Source: Defluviimonas sp. SAOS-178_SWC
Lineage (GTDB): Bacteria > Pseudomonadota > Alphaproteobacteria > Rhodobacterales > Rhodobacteraceae
Assembly: GCF_039830135.1 (NCBI RefSeq)
Contig: NZ_CP156081.1
Span: 351,001 to 415,000, forward strand
Reading direction: 5' to 3'
Length of the DNA stretch: 64,000 bases
Both the position numbers and the translations under genes were made by a program. The notes beneath the pieces were generated by a model. That model had not been told where the DNA came from, did not search any database, and saw only the letters and a program-made list of their open reading frames with translations. Positions 38,005 through 46,205 of the stretch are shown here, one piece after another; positions within the stretch are counted from its first letter, which is position 1, and each line of letters opens with the position of its first letter.

Positions 38005-38035
38005 ATGCGTCCGGCCGGGCGCCACGGCGGCGGGT

Positions 38036-38581
38036 CTAGAGGTTGCTGTCGCGGATCCGCAACTGGCGGGCGCGGGTCAGGATGGCATCCTCGACGGCGC
38101 GGGCCGTCGCTGGATCGACGGGGCCGGCCTTCGACATCAGCGCCACTTTCAGCGACCTGGCATCGAGGGCCGGGTCCTGCACATAGATCGTCGCCCGGTA
38201 GGCGCGGCCGCCGCCCGGCGGCGTCCCGTATCCGGTCACGATGACGCCCGAGAACGGATCGACCGACTGGATCGGCAGGAAATCGAGGATTTCGAGCGAG
38301 GCCTGCCAGAGATACTTGTTCACTTCGACCGTTGTGTTGGGGTCGGAGGAGTTCGTGAAGAGATCCCATATGGTGGACCGCTTCTTTTCGCGGTTGACCG
38401 CCGCGAGCCTGGCGCGCTGGTCATCGGCGGCGGCTCTCGCCTCGAGCGTGGAGACATCGGTCGCGGGGGCCCGGTTCTTGCGGAAAAGCCCGCTGTCGCC
38501 GGACCCGATTCCACCGCAGGAGGCGAGCGTCGCCACCAATCCTGCAAGAATCGCCCCGCGCATCACGTTCCGGACCTTCAT
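38036..38581 (-). CDS. DUF3576 lipoprotein
   Basis: A 181-residue exported protein with a lipobox LASC (in GLVATLASCGG). The conserved body STIWDLFTNSSDPNTTVEVNKYLWQASLEILDFLPIQSVDPFSGVIVTGY is typical of DUF3576 proteins, found next to leuS in Rhodobacterales. Function is unknown; the envelope location and lptE nearby suggest an envelope role. It is first in the leftward DUF3576-leuS-lptE-holA group. Confidence 0.85.
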   Translation of the reverse strand: MKVRNVMRGAILAGLVATLASCGGIGSGDSGLFRKNRAPATDVSTLEARAAADDQRARLAAVNREKKRSTIWDLFTNSSDPNTTVEVNKYLWQASLEILDFLPIQSVDPFSGVIVTGYGTPPGGGRAYRATIYVQDPALDARSLKVALMSKAGPVDPATARAVEDAILTRARQLRIRDSNL

Positions 38582-38780
38582 GACCTACCCCCGGGCTGCC
38601 CTTTTCGCTGTCTAGCCGACGCTCCCCGTGCGAACAAGGCTTTTCAGGACAGGGGGTTCCGGGCCATTTCGGGCGGGGTTGCGGCGACTGTGGCAAGACT
38701 GCACCATCGCTCCCAACTCTTCCCTGCCGCGCTGTCGTTTCCGTTGCATTGGGCGGCCCAAGGGCGGAAATAGGGGCATA

Positions 38781-38806
38781 CCCAATTCGGATTCCCCTGA
38801 GTTGGG
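38781..38806 (+). other. hairpin in the porin mRNA leader
   Basis: CCCAATTC (38781-38788) pairs with GAGTTGGG (38799-38806) with one G-U, loop of ten. It sits about 32 bases upstream of the porin ATG and would lie in its 5' leader. A role in mRNA stability is possible but not shown. Confidence 0.4.
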
Positions 38807-38838
38807 CCTACCTTTTAAGATCAACGAGGGAATACGAA

Positions 38839-39798
38839 ATGAAAAAGATCCTTCTCGCTTCCACCGCACTCGTCGGCTTCGCCGGCGCCGCGGCTGCGGA
38901 AGTGTCCCTGTCGGGCTACGCCGAGATGGGTATCCGTGGCGGTGACGCCATCGAGACCCAGTTTCACAACGATGTTGTGATCAACTTCAACTTCTCCGGC
39001 ACCATGGACAACGGCGTCGAGTTCGGCGGCAAAGTTCAGCTCGACGACACCAACGGCAGCGGCTCCATCAACGGCACGCCGACCTTCGACGACGAAGCCT
39101 TCTGGGTTTCGGGTGCGTTCGGCAAGATCACGCTCGGTGAAACCGACGGCGCCTTCGACTGGGCCCTCTCGGAAATCTACTCGGGCACCTCGCTCGCCGA
39201 TGACCACTCGACCCACGCTGGTGCGTACTGGTTCACCGGTCTCGACGCGACCTACGACAACCAGATCATGCGCTACGAGTACTCCTTCGGCGATTTCGCC
39301 GTCGGCCTCTCGGCTGAAATGGATGACACCGGCGTTGGAGACACCAACTACGCAATCGGCGGCAAGTGGTCGGGCAACATGTCCGGCATGGATGTCGGCG
39401 TCGGCGTCGGCTTCCAGGACAACGGCACCAACAGCGTCTGGGGCGTGAGCGCTTCGGCCGGCATGTCGAACGGCTTCTCGGTCGCTCTCGGCTATGCCGA
39501 CCTCGACGGCACCTCGGACACGGTCGGCAACGGCGTTCCGTCCGACAGCTGGTGGGGCGTTGGCGTTGCTTACACCCCGGCGACCATGAGCGCCCTGACC
39601 CTCGGCGTGAACTACGGCGAGTACCAGGCGACCTCCGCTTCCGGCATGGCCGATCCGTCGGGCTGGGGCATTGTTGCCAACTACGACCTCGGCGGTGGCG
39701 CGGTCGCGATGGCTGGCTACCAGCAGAGCGACAACGGCGTGGCCGGCAACGGCGGCGGCGACAGCTCGTTCTCGGTGGGCCTCGGCCTGTCGTTCTGA
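38839..39798 (+). CDS. outer membrane porin
   Basis: A 319-residue protein with a signal peptide (MKKILLASTALVGFAGAAAA) and a beta-barrel pattern throughout: alternating hydrophobic strands, aromatic girdles and a C-terminal Phe (SFSVGLGLSF) that the BAM complex recognises. GYAEMGIRGGD, FNFSGTMDNGVEFGGKVQLDD and FGKITLGETDGAF are usual in Rhodobacter-type general porins. The high use of GGC, GAC and TTC codons is what a strongly expressed gene would show. A leader hairpin and a strong terminator bracket it. Confidence 0.92.
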   Translation: MKKILLASTALVGFAGAAAAEVSLSGYAEMGIRGGDAIETQFHNDVVINFNFSGTMDNGVEFGGKVQLDDTNGSGSINGTPTFDDEAFWVSGAFGKITLGETDGAFDWALSEIYSGTSLADDHSTHAGAYWFTGLDATYDNQIMRYEYSFGDFAVGLSAEMDDTGVGDTNYAIGGKWSGNMSGMDVGVGVGFQDNGTNSVWGVSASAGMSNGFSVALGYADLDGTSDTVGNGVPSDSWWGVGVAYTPATMSALTLGVNYGEYQATSASGMADPSGWGIVANYDLGGGAVAMAGYQQSDNGVAGNGGGDSSFSVGLGLSF

Positions 39799-39824
39799 TC
39801 TCACGATCGGATGAAATCAGGAGA

Positions 39825-39854
39825 GAGCGGGCCTTGCGCCCGCTCTTTTCTTTT
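39825..39854 (+). terminator. rho-independent terminator after the porin gene
   Basis: GAGCGGGC, loop CTTGC, GCCCGCTC, then TTTTCTTTT. Confidence 0.93.
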
Positions 39855-39949
39855 GTGCAGGCCGGTTGCCAATAGGGGGCGTTCGCCTCGACATCGGTTG
39901 GCGCCAAAGATATGGTCCGCGGCGACCGATATCTGCCTTGGATAGCCAA

Positions 39950-42115
39950 ATGACCGTGATGACCGGATCCGAAATCCAGAAGACCTATGCCAAGGCTCTG
40001 GAACATCACAAGTCCGGAAACCTCGAACTTGCCATCCGCGGTTACGGCGCGATCATCGAGGCCAATCCGAAGATTGCTGAGGCCCATTTCCAGGCGGGTC
40101 GCATCTTCACCGCGACAAACAGGTTCGACCGGGCATTCCAGCACTTCCGCGCGGCAACCGACCTGCGCCCGTCCGAGGCCGCGATCTGGTCCGCTTGGGC
40201 CGACGCCGTCGCCCTTGGCGGCGACGCTGAAGTTGAGGCGACTTTCCTGCGCGACCTGAAAGCGGCGCCGATCGGAATCGAGGCCCGCATCGCCCTGCAG
40301 GATCGGTTCGGTTCGCGCCGCACGAAGTCGAAACCGGCGACCGGCGGGATGAAGCCCGCTGACATCCGCCGATTGCTCGGGCTTCTCGAAAGCGGCCGCA
40401 CTGCCGAGGCGGAGAGGCTGGCGATCACTCTTCTCCGCTTGCATCCGGCTTCTGCCCTCGCGCTCAATATCCTTGGGACCGCCCAGGCGATGCAGGGCAA
40501 GGTCGCCGCAGCCGAAGCGACCTTCCGCAAGGCTATCCAGGCGGACCCGAACTATGCCGAGGCTTATGACAATCTCGGGCGTTTCCTGATCGACCGAAAG
40601 CGCGAGGAGGAGGCGGTCCAGCTGTTCCGCAAGGCCGTCACCCTTGCCCCGGGCCTGCCGTCGGCTCTGGTCAATCTCGCCACGAGCATGACGCAGGCCG
40701 GCCAGCCCGCGTCTGCGCTGACGCTCTTGAAGCGCGCGGAGGCCGGGGGCGCCGATGCGTCCCCTCTTCACATGGCGATCGGCAATGCCCATACGCGGCT
40801 GAAGAACTTCGCCAAGGCCGAAGCGGCCTTCGAACGGGCGATTGCCACGTCCAACGGTGGGGCGCCACAGATTGTCGCCCTTCTCGCACAGGCGCAAGCG
40901 CGCCTTGGCAAGGATGAAGCGGCACTGGAGAACTATGACCGCGCCCTCGCGATGGACGAGAATTCGCCGATCGCCATCGGCGGCAAGGCGACGCTGCTGC
41001 AGACTCTGGGCGATTTCGAAACCGCCGAGACATTGTTCCGCAAGGGCTTTGAGGTCGATCCCCTGAACGGAGAAAACTTCCGCGCCTTCATCATGTCGCA
41101 CAAGACACAGCCCGGCGACCCGGTGATCGACACGATGTTGAAGCGATACGACGATCCGGCGCTTTTGCCGACCGACCGCATGAACATGGGCTTCGCGATC
41201 GCCAAGGCCCTTGAAGACGTCAAGCAATACGACCGGGTGTTCCGTTACCTCGACGAGGCGAATGCGTTGATGCGGAAGGCGGCACCTTACAGTATCGAAC
41301 AGAGGTTCGAACAGGTCGCGCAGACGAAAGCAGCTTTCGCCGATATCGATTGGCATGGCCTCGATATCGCAAACACCACGGATTTCGCCCCGATCTTCGT
41401 GACCGGGATGCCCCGCTCCGGTACGACCCTTATCGAGCAGATCATCGCGAGCCATTCCTCCGTGACGGGCGCCGGCGAGGTCGGGGAATGCGCCAGGGCG
41501 GCGCAACTTCTGATCACCGACCCAAAGAATTCGATGAAGATGCACCCGCCCGCCATGGCTGACATCCCCGGCCTCGGGTATGGCTTCGAAGGGTATATCC
41601 GTGGACGGTTCCCGGACTCCGACAGGATCACCGACAAGTCGATCCAGACCTATATGTATCTCGGTCTCGTGAAGCTCGCGATGCCGAAGGCGCGCTTCGT
41701 GATCGTCCGGCGCGATCCTCGGGACAATCTCCTGTCGATCTACAAGAACAAGTTCCCGGACGACACGCACCTTTACGGCTATGATCAGCGCGACCTGGCG
41801 GCGTTCTACGGGACCTTCGTGGATATGATCGACTTCTGGCGCGAACGGGTGCCGGACTGGTTCTACGAGGTGCAATACGAGGAACTGGTCGCCAATCCCG
41901 AGGAGGAGACGCGCAAGCTGATCGCGGCTTGCGGGCTGGACTGGGAGGATGCCTGTCTCAGCTTCCACGAGAACAAGCGCAAGGTGGAGACCCTGAGCGT
42001 CTATCAGGTCCGCCAGCCGATCTCTAAAGGATCGGTCAAGGCCTGGCAGCGCTATGAGAAAGAGCTGAAGCCGATGCTCGACGCTCTGAAGGAGGGCGGG
42101 CATGTCGCTGACTGA
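39950..42115 (+). CDS. TPR-repeat sulfotransferase
   Basis: About 721 residues. The first two thirds are tetratricopeptide repeats (for example EAYDNLGRFLIDRKREEEAVQLFRKAV). The C-terminal domain is a PAPS-dependent sulfotransferase: the 5'-phosphosulfate loop FVTGMPRSGTTLIEQIIASHS begins near residue 484, and FVIVRRDPRDNLLSIYKN is the 3'-phosphate-binding region. It would transfer sulfate to a carbohydrate, protein or lipid; the repeats probably bind the acceptor. Its 3' end overlaps the YggS gene by 14 bases. Start ATG 39950 is the family-like choice. Confidence 0.88.
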   Translation: MTVMTGSEIQKTYAKALEHHKSGNLELAIRGYGAIIEANPKIAEAHFQAGRIFTATNRFDRAFQHFRAATDLRPSEAAIWSAWADAVALGGDAEVEATFLRDLKAAPIGIEARIALQDRFGSRRTKSKPATGGMKPADIRRLLGLLESGRTAEAERLAITLLRLHPASALALNILGTAQAMQGKVAAAEATFRKAIQADPNYAEAYDNLGRFLIDRKREEEAVQLFRKAVTLAPGLPSALVNLATSMTQAGQPASALTLLKRAEAGGADASPLHMAIGNAHTRLKNFAKAEAAFERAIATSNGGAPQIVALLAQAQARLGKDEAALENYDRALAMDENSPIAIGGKATLLQTLGDFETAETLFRKGFEVDPLNGENFRAFIMSHKTQPGDPVIDTMLKRYDDPALLPTDRMNMGFAIAKALEDVKQYDRVFRYLDEANALMRKAAPYSIEQRFEQVAQTKAAFADIDWHGLDIANTTDFAPIFVTGMPRSGTTLIEQIIASHSSVTGAGEVGECARAAQLLITDPKNSMKMHPPAMADIPGLGYGFEGYIRGRFPDSDRITDKSIQTYMYLGLVKLAMPKARFVIVRRDPRDNLLSIYKNKFPDDTHLYGYDQRDLAAFYGTFVDMIDFWRERVPDWFYEVQYEELVANPEEETRKLIAACGLDWEDACLSFHENKRKVETLSVYQVRQPISKGSVKAWQRYEKELKPMLDALKEGGHVAD

Positions 42116-42755
42116 CATCCTTTCGCGCATGCGGGGCGCGGAACGACTTGCGGGGCGCGACGAGGGCTCGGTCACACTGGTCGCGGTGTCGAAGGTGCAG
42201 CCCCTGGAGCGGGTCGAGGCGGTTCTGGCCGAGGGGCACCGGGTCTTCGGCGAAAATTACGTGCAGGAGGCGGCCGGAAAGTGGCCGGCGCTCCGCGAGC
42301 GGTTCGGGACGGTCGAGCTGCACATGATCGGACCCTTGCAGACCAACAAGGCCAAGGTGGCGCTGGACCTGTTTGACGCCATCCACACCGTCGACCGGCC
42401 GTCGCTGGCCGAGAAGCTGGCGCGGCTGGCGGAGGCGCGGGGGACATGCCCGGAGCTTTTCGTGCAGGTCAATACCGGCGAGGAGCCGCAGAAGGCCGGA
42501 GTGCTGCCGGACGAGGTGGACGGGTTTGTCGCCCGCTGCCGCGCGCTCGGGCTGCCGGTCCGGGGCCTCATGTGCATTCCGCCGGAGGATGAGGAGTCGA
42601 CGCCGCATTTCGCCACGCTTGCCGGGATGGCGGAGCGGAACGGGCTCACCGGTCTCTCGATGGGGATGAGCGCGGATTTCGAGGCGGCCATCGCGCTTGG
42701 CGCGACGCATGTCCGGGTGGGCTCGGCCATCTTCGGCGCGCGGGATTACGGGTAG
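42102..42755 (+). CDS. YggS/PLPBP family pyridoxal phosphate homeostasis protein
   Basis: A 217-residue single-domain PLP-barrel protein. The PLP lysine is in TLVAVSKVQP; FGENYVQEA, LHMIGPLQTNKAK, VNTGEEPQKAG and GLSMGMSADFEAAIALGATHVRVGSAIFG are all diagnostic. It has no known enzyme activity and controls PLP supply. The start overlaps the sulfotransferase gene. Confidence 0.95.
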   Translation: MSLTDILSRMRGAERLAGRDEGSVTLVAVSKVQPLERVEAVLAEGHRVFGENYVQEAAGKWPALRERFGTVELHMIGPLQTNKAKVALDLFDAIHTVDRPSLAEKLARLAEARGTCPELFVQVNTGEEPQKAGVLPDEVDGFVARCRALGLPVRGLMCIPPEDEESTPHFATLAGMAERNGLTGLSMGMSADFEAAIALGATHVRVGSAIFGARDYG

Positions 42756-42760
42756 GGTGC

Positions 42761-42813
42761 CGGCGGGGGCTGTCTGCCCCCGCACCCCGGAGGATATTTT
42801 TGGCAAGATGAAG
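42761..42813 (+). repeat. dispersed intergenic repeat, copy 1, doubling as a likely terminator
   Basis: A perfect hairpin GCGGGGGC-TGTCT-GCCCCCGC (42763-42770 with 42776-42783), then ACCCCGGAGGATATTTTTGG and AAGATGAAG. It fills the gap between the convergent YggS and L,D-transpeptidase genes. A second copy is at 37961-38004. Confidence 0.6.
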
Positions 42814-43323
42814 TCAGACGCGCCCGGGGATCACGACGCGGGTGCCGGGCGCGGCGTGGCGCGCGATGAAGAGGAGGTCGGGCCGCGAGAAGGCAAGGCA
42901 GCCGGCCGTCGGATAGCCGGGGCGGCGCCATTGGTGGATGAAGATCGCCGAGCCCTTGCCAGGGATCGCATCCGGCCAGTTCCAGTCGAGCGGCAGGACG
43001 AGGTCATAGAGCGGATCGGCGCGGCGGAGGCGCTCCGGGCTCGGCTCGAAGGGTTTGCGGACGAGGTGGTTGTAGGCCGGATGGACGGGTGCGTCGCACC
43101 AGCGGTCTTCGAGGTGGATGGGTACGGCCCAGGCCGGCAGGCTGCGGGCGGCGACGCGGTCGGGCCTGTAGAGCAGGCCGATGATCCGGTGGATGCCGGC
43201 GGGCGTGCCGCCGTCGCCCTCGCGCTTGTCGGTTGCGATGCCGGAGCGTCCGATGCTGACCGGGAAGGTCCGGCCAAGGAAACGCAGGCCCATCGGCGTG
43301 AGGACGAGGTCGGCGGTGCTCAC
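42814..43323 (-). CDS. L,D-transpeptidase (YkuD-type) family protein
   Basis: A 169-residue protein. The catalytic His/Cys region is [24 protein letters not shown], the YkuD pattern HxxxxxGYPTxGC. No signal peptide is seen, which is common for this short Rhodobacterales form. The family makes or edits 3-3 peptidoglycan crosslinks or anchors lipoproteins. Its start overlaps the ribA stop by four bases, so they are coupled. Confidence 0.8.
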   Translation of the reverse strand: MSTADLVLTPMGLRFLGRTFPVSIGRSGIATDKREGDGGTPAGIHRIIGLLYRPDRVAARSLPAWAVPIHLEDRWCDAPVHPAYNHLVRKPFEPSPERLRRADPLYDLVLPLDWNWPDAIPGKGSAIFIHQWRRPGYPTAGCLAFSRPDLLFIARHAAPGTRVVIPGRV

Positions 43324-44408
43324 AGCAAATGGCCGGATTTCTTCGCCTTGGTGGCGAGGTAGGCCTCGTTGTGGCGCGTGTGGCCGACTTTCAGCGGCAC
43401 CCGTTCGGTCACGGAGATCCCGTTGGCGTCCATCATCCGGATCTTGGCGGGGTTGTTCGTGAGAAGCCGGACGGCGGAGAAGCCGAGCTTTTTCAGGAGG
43501 GCGGCGCCGAGGCGGAAATCGCGTTCGTCGTCCTCGAAGCCGAGGCGGTGATTGGCCTCGACCGTATCGAAGCCCTGGTCCTGAAGGGAATAGGCGCGCA
43601 TCTTGTTGGCTAGGCCGATGCCGCGGCCTTCCTGGTTGAGATAGAGAAGCACGCCGGCGCCTTCAGCGCCCATCTGCGCGAGCGCGGCCCTGAGCTGCGG
43701 TCCGCAATCGCATTTCAGGCTGCCGAGAAGATCGCCGGTGAAGCAGGCCGAATGCAGCCGCGCGAGTACCGGCCTGTCCCGCGGCGGATGGCCGATCTCG
43801 ATCGCGTAATGTTCTTCGCCGCCATCCTCGGGGCGGAAGACGTGAAGGCGGCCCGCCTCGGCGGCTTCCATCGGCAGGCGCGCGGACACCACGGGGTGGA
43901 TGGCGGCGGCTTCAGACAGGGCGGGAGCGGCGCGGTCCCAATCGATGAGGGTCAACCCTTCGGCGACCGCGAGAGCCCGGCCATCGGCGACGGGGACGAG
44001 AACAGCCGCGGGCAGAAGCCGCGCGGATTTCGCCAGGGCGATGGCGGCGCGGGCCAGCGTCGGGTCGCCGTCGCGGCGGCTGTGGAGCGGCCCCTTCATC
44101 GGCGAGCGGAGATCGTCGGCCGGGTCGGCGATGGCGGTGATCCAGGCCGGCGTCGCGTCCTCCGGGACGATCAGCCGTGCGAGGTCGTCGTCATAGGCGC
44201 GCGCCTTCAGCGTTTCGGCCCTTCGGGCTGTGATGGCGAGGGTCAGCGGGCCCAGCGCCGACAGCGCGGCAAATCGTGCCGGGTCGATTGCCTCGGCCGC
44301 GACGGCCAGCGCCGAGATGCCGCCGGACGACAGTAGGACCGGCACGCCCATGCGCAGATCGGCCCGGGCGCGGTTCAGACGTTCGACGATATCGGGGCCG
44401 AGGGGCAT
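43320..44408 (-). CDS. ribA: GTP cyclohydrolase II with a degenerate N-terminal RibB-like domain
   Basis: A 362-residue protein. The C-terminal half is GTP cyclohydrolase II, first step of riboflavin synthesis: zinc cysteines in [15 protein letters not shown], then [14 protein letters not shown] and [10 protein letters not shown]. The N-terminal half aligns in size with DHBP synthase (RibB), but the acidic metal-binding signature of that enzyme (DDExRENE) is not seen, so the domain is probably inactive. A functional ribB must exist elsewhere. I saw no FMN riboswitch upstream. Confidence 0.9.
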   Translation of the reverse strand: MPLGPDIVERLNRARADLRMGVPVLLSSGGISALAVAAEAIDPARFAALSALGPLTLAITARRAETLKARAYDDDLARLIVPEDATPAWITAIADPADDLRSPMKGPLHSRRDGDPTLARAAIALAKSARLLPAAVLVPVADGRALAVAEGLTLIDWDRAAPALSEAAAIHPVVSARLPMEAAEAGRLHVFRPEDGGEEHYAIEIGHPPRDRPVLARLHSACFTGDLLGSLKCDCGPQLRAALAQMGAEGAGVLLYLNQEGRGIGLANKMRAYSLQDQGFDTVEANHRLGFEDDERDFRLGAALLKKLGFSAVRLLTNNPAKIRMMDANGISVTERVPLKVGHTRHNEAYLATKAKKSGHLL

Positions 44409-44568
44409 GTTTCAATCCGGCTGGGTCACTGCCCCCTAGATAGTCCGGCGCGACACAAATTGAAACATTTGCCGCGCAAGCGACACGAGCGCGTGAATTC
44501 GTGGCGCCGCGACTTGCCGAACTCCTCCCAGATACGCATCTCATGGCCAGGAAGCGGAGGGCAAGACG

Positions 44569-45255
44569 ATGGCCAACCTGAAGAAAATCCTGCTCGTCGA
44601 CGATGACGAGGATCTGCGCGAGGCACTGGCGGAACAGCTTGTCTCGACCGAGGATTTCGATGTTTTCGAAGCCGGTTCCGGCGCCGAGGGGATCGAGAAG
44701 GTCAAGGAGGGGATTTACGACCTCGTCATCCTCGACGTTGGTCTTCCGGATACCGACGGGCGCGAGCTGTGCAAGAAAATGCGCAAGCAGGGCGTGAAAT
44801 GCCCGATCCTGATGCTGACGGGCCATGATGGCGATGCCGACACGATCCTCGGTCTCGATGCAGGGGCCAACGATTATGTTACGAAGCCCTTCAAGTTCCC
44901 GGTTCTCCTGGCCCGGATCCGGGCGCAGTTGAGGACCCATGAGCAGTCAGAGGACGCGATCTTCCAGCTTGGGCCCTATACGTTCAAGCCGGCGATGAAG
45001 ATGCTGATCGACGAGCGCGACCGCAAGATCCGTCTGACCGAGAAGGAGACGAACATCCTCAAGTTCCTCTACCGGGCGACCGAGGGTGTGGTGGCGCGCG
45101 ACGTGCTGCTGCATGAGGTCTGGGGTTACAATGCCGGGGTCACGACCCACACGCTGGAGACGCACATTTACCGTCTTCGCCAGAAAATCGAACCAGATCC
45201 GTCCAATGCCCGCCTTCTTGTGACCGAATCCGGCGGTTATAGACTGGTCGCATGA
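44569..45255 (+). CDS. OmpR/PhoB-family response regulator
   Basis: A 228-residue regulator. The receiver domain has the acidic pocket DDDED near 11-15, the phospho-acceptor Asp 56 (VILDVGLPDTDG) and Lys 106 (YVTKPF). The DNA-binding winged helix is at the C-terminus (IRLTEKETNILKFLYRA, THTLETHIYRLRQKIEPD, ESGGYRLVA). No histidine kinase is adjacent, so its partner and targets are unknown. Start ATG 44569 follows GGAGGGCAAG. An intrinsic terminator follows. Confidence 0.92.
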   Translation: MANLKKILLVDDDEDLREALAEQLVSTEDFDVFEAGSGAEGIEKVKEGIYDLVILDVGLPDTDGRELCKKMRKQGVKCPILMLTGHDGDADTILGLDAGANDYVTKPFKFPVLLARIRAQLRTHEQSEDAIFQLGPYTFKPAMKMLIDERDRKIRLTEKETNILKFLYRATEGVVARDVLLHEVWGYNAGVTTHTLETHIYRLRQKIEPDPSNARLLVTESGGYRLVA

Positions 45256-45305
45256 GTTCCCCTTGTCGTGTCGGGGTCATGGCACGGCATCCTCCCTGTT
45301 GGACT

Positions 45306-45336
45306 GGCCGGGCTTTGTGCCCGGCCTTTTTTTATT
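45306..45336 (+). terminator. rho-independent terminator after the response regulator gene
   Basis: GGCCGGGC, loop TTTGT, GCCCGGCC, then TTTTTTTATT. Confidence 0.93.
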
Positions 45337-45407
45337 AGGCCGTGGCGGCATGGACATTGCCGCCACGGCCCCGCTAAGGTCGCGCGGCACGAGACATGAG
45401 GAACGCC

Positions 45408-46196
45408 ATGACCTTCACCATCGCCACGTGGAACATCAACTCGGTCAGGTTGCGCGAACCTTTGGTCCGCCGGCTGCTGAGCGAGGAGGCGCCCGATATC
45501 CTCTGCCTTCAGGAATGCAAGTCGCCGGTCGAACTGATCCCGACCGAGGGGTTTGCCGCACTGGGCTACCGATTCATGGTGGCGCGGGGCCAGAAGGGCT
45601 ATAACGGCGTGGCGATCCTGTCAAAACTGCCGCTGACCGAGGTGGGTGCGCATGATTTCGTCGACCTCGGCCATGCCCGCCACGTCGCGGCGCAGCTGGA
45701 AAACGGGGTCACGATCCACAATTTCTACGTGCCCGCCGGGGGCGATGTGCCCGACCGGGAGGTGAACGAGAAATTCGGCCAGAAGCTCGACTACGTCACG
45801 GCGATGCGAGACTGGGCCCATCAGGAAAAGCCGGAGAGGGCGATCCTGGTCGGCGACCTCAACATCGCGCCGCGCGAGGACGATGTCTGGAGCCACAAGC
45901 AGCTTCTGAAGATCGTCAGCCACACGCCGGTCGAGGTCGAGCATCTGGCAGATGCTCAATCGGCCGGGAATTGGGTGGACGTCACGCGGAAGGATATCCC
46001 CGAGGGGCTCCTTTACAGCTGGTGGTCCTATCGGTCGCCGGATTGGAACGCCGCCGACAAGGGCCGCAGGCTCGACCATGTCTGGGCGACACCCGATATC
46101 GCCGGGGCTGCCCATGCGAGCCGCATCCTGCGCGCGGCGCGCGGCTGGGACCAGCCGTCCGATCACGCCCCGGTTTTTGCGACGTTCGATCTCTGA
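45408..46196 (+). CDS. xthA: exodeoxyribonuclease III
   Basis: About 262 residues, ATG 45408 after GAGGAACG. An EEP-fold AP endonuclease/3'-exonuclease in base-excision repair: WNINSVRLR, LCLQECKSP (metal Glu), GYNGVAILSK, VGDLNIAPREDDVWSHK, GRRLDHVWATP and SDHAPVFATFD (catalytic Asp-His). It is monocistronic after a terminator. Confidence 0.93.
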   Translation: MTFTIATWNINSVRLREPLVRRLLSEEAPDILCLQECKSPVELIPTEGFAALGYRFMVARGQKGYNGVAILSKLPLTEVGAHDFVDLGHARHVAAQLENGVTIHNFYVPAGGDVPDREVNEKFGQKLDYVTAMRDWAHQEKPERAILVGDLNIAPREDDVWSHKQLLKIVSHTPVEVEHLADAQSAGNWVDVTRKDIPEGLLYSWWSYRSPDWNAADKGRRLDHVWATPDIAGAAHASRILRAARGWDQPSDHAPVFATFDL

Positions 46197-46205
46197 CAGC
46201 CGCCG

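Noticed and set aside
39266..42175. A 969-codon open frame on the minus strand opposite the porin and sulfotransferase
   Set aside because: It is antisense to two clearly recognised genes, has Arg/His-rich low-complexity translation and no family resemblance. GC-rich DNA often yields such shadow frames.
44409..44568. FMN riboswitch upstream of ribA
   Set aside because: The gap is only 160 bases shared with a divergent gene and shows none of the conserved FMN-element segments. A short inverted repeat CAAAT/ATTTG (44456-44471) is too weak to call.
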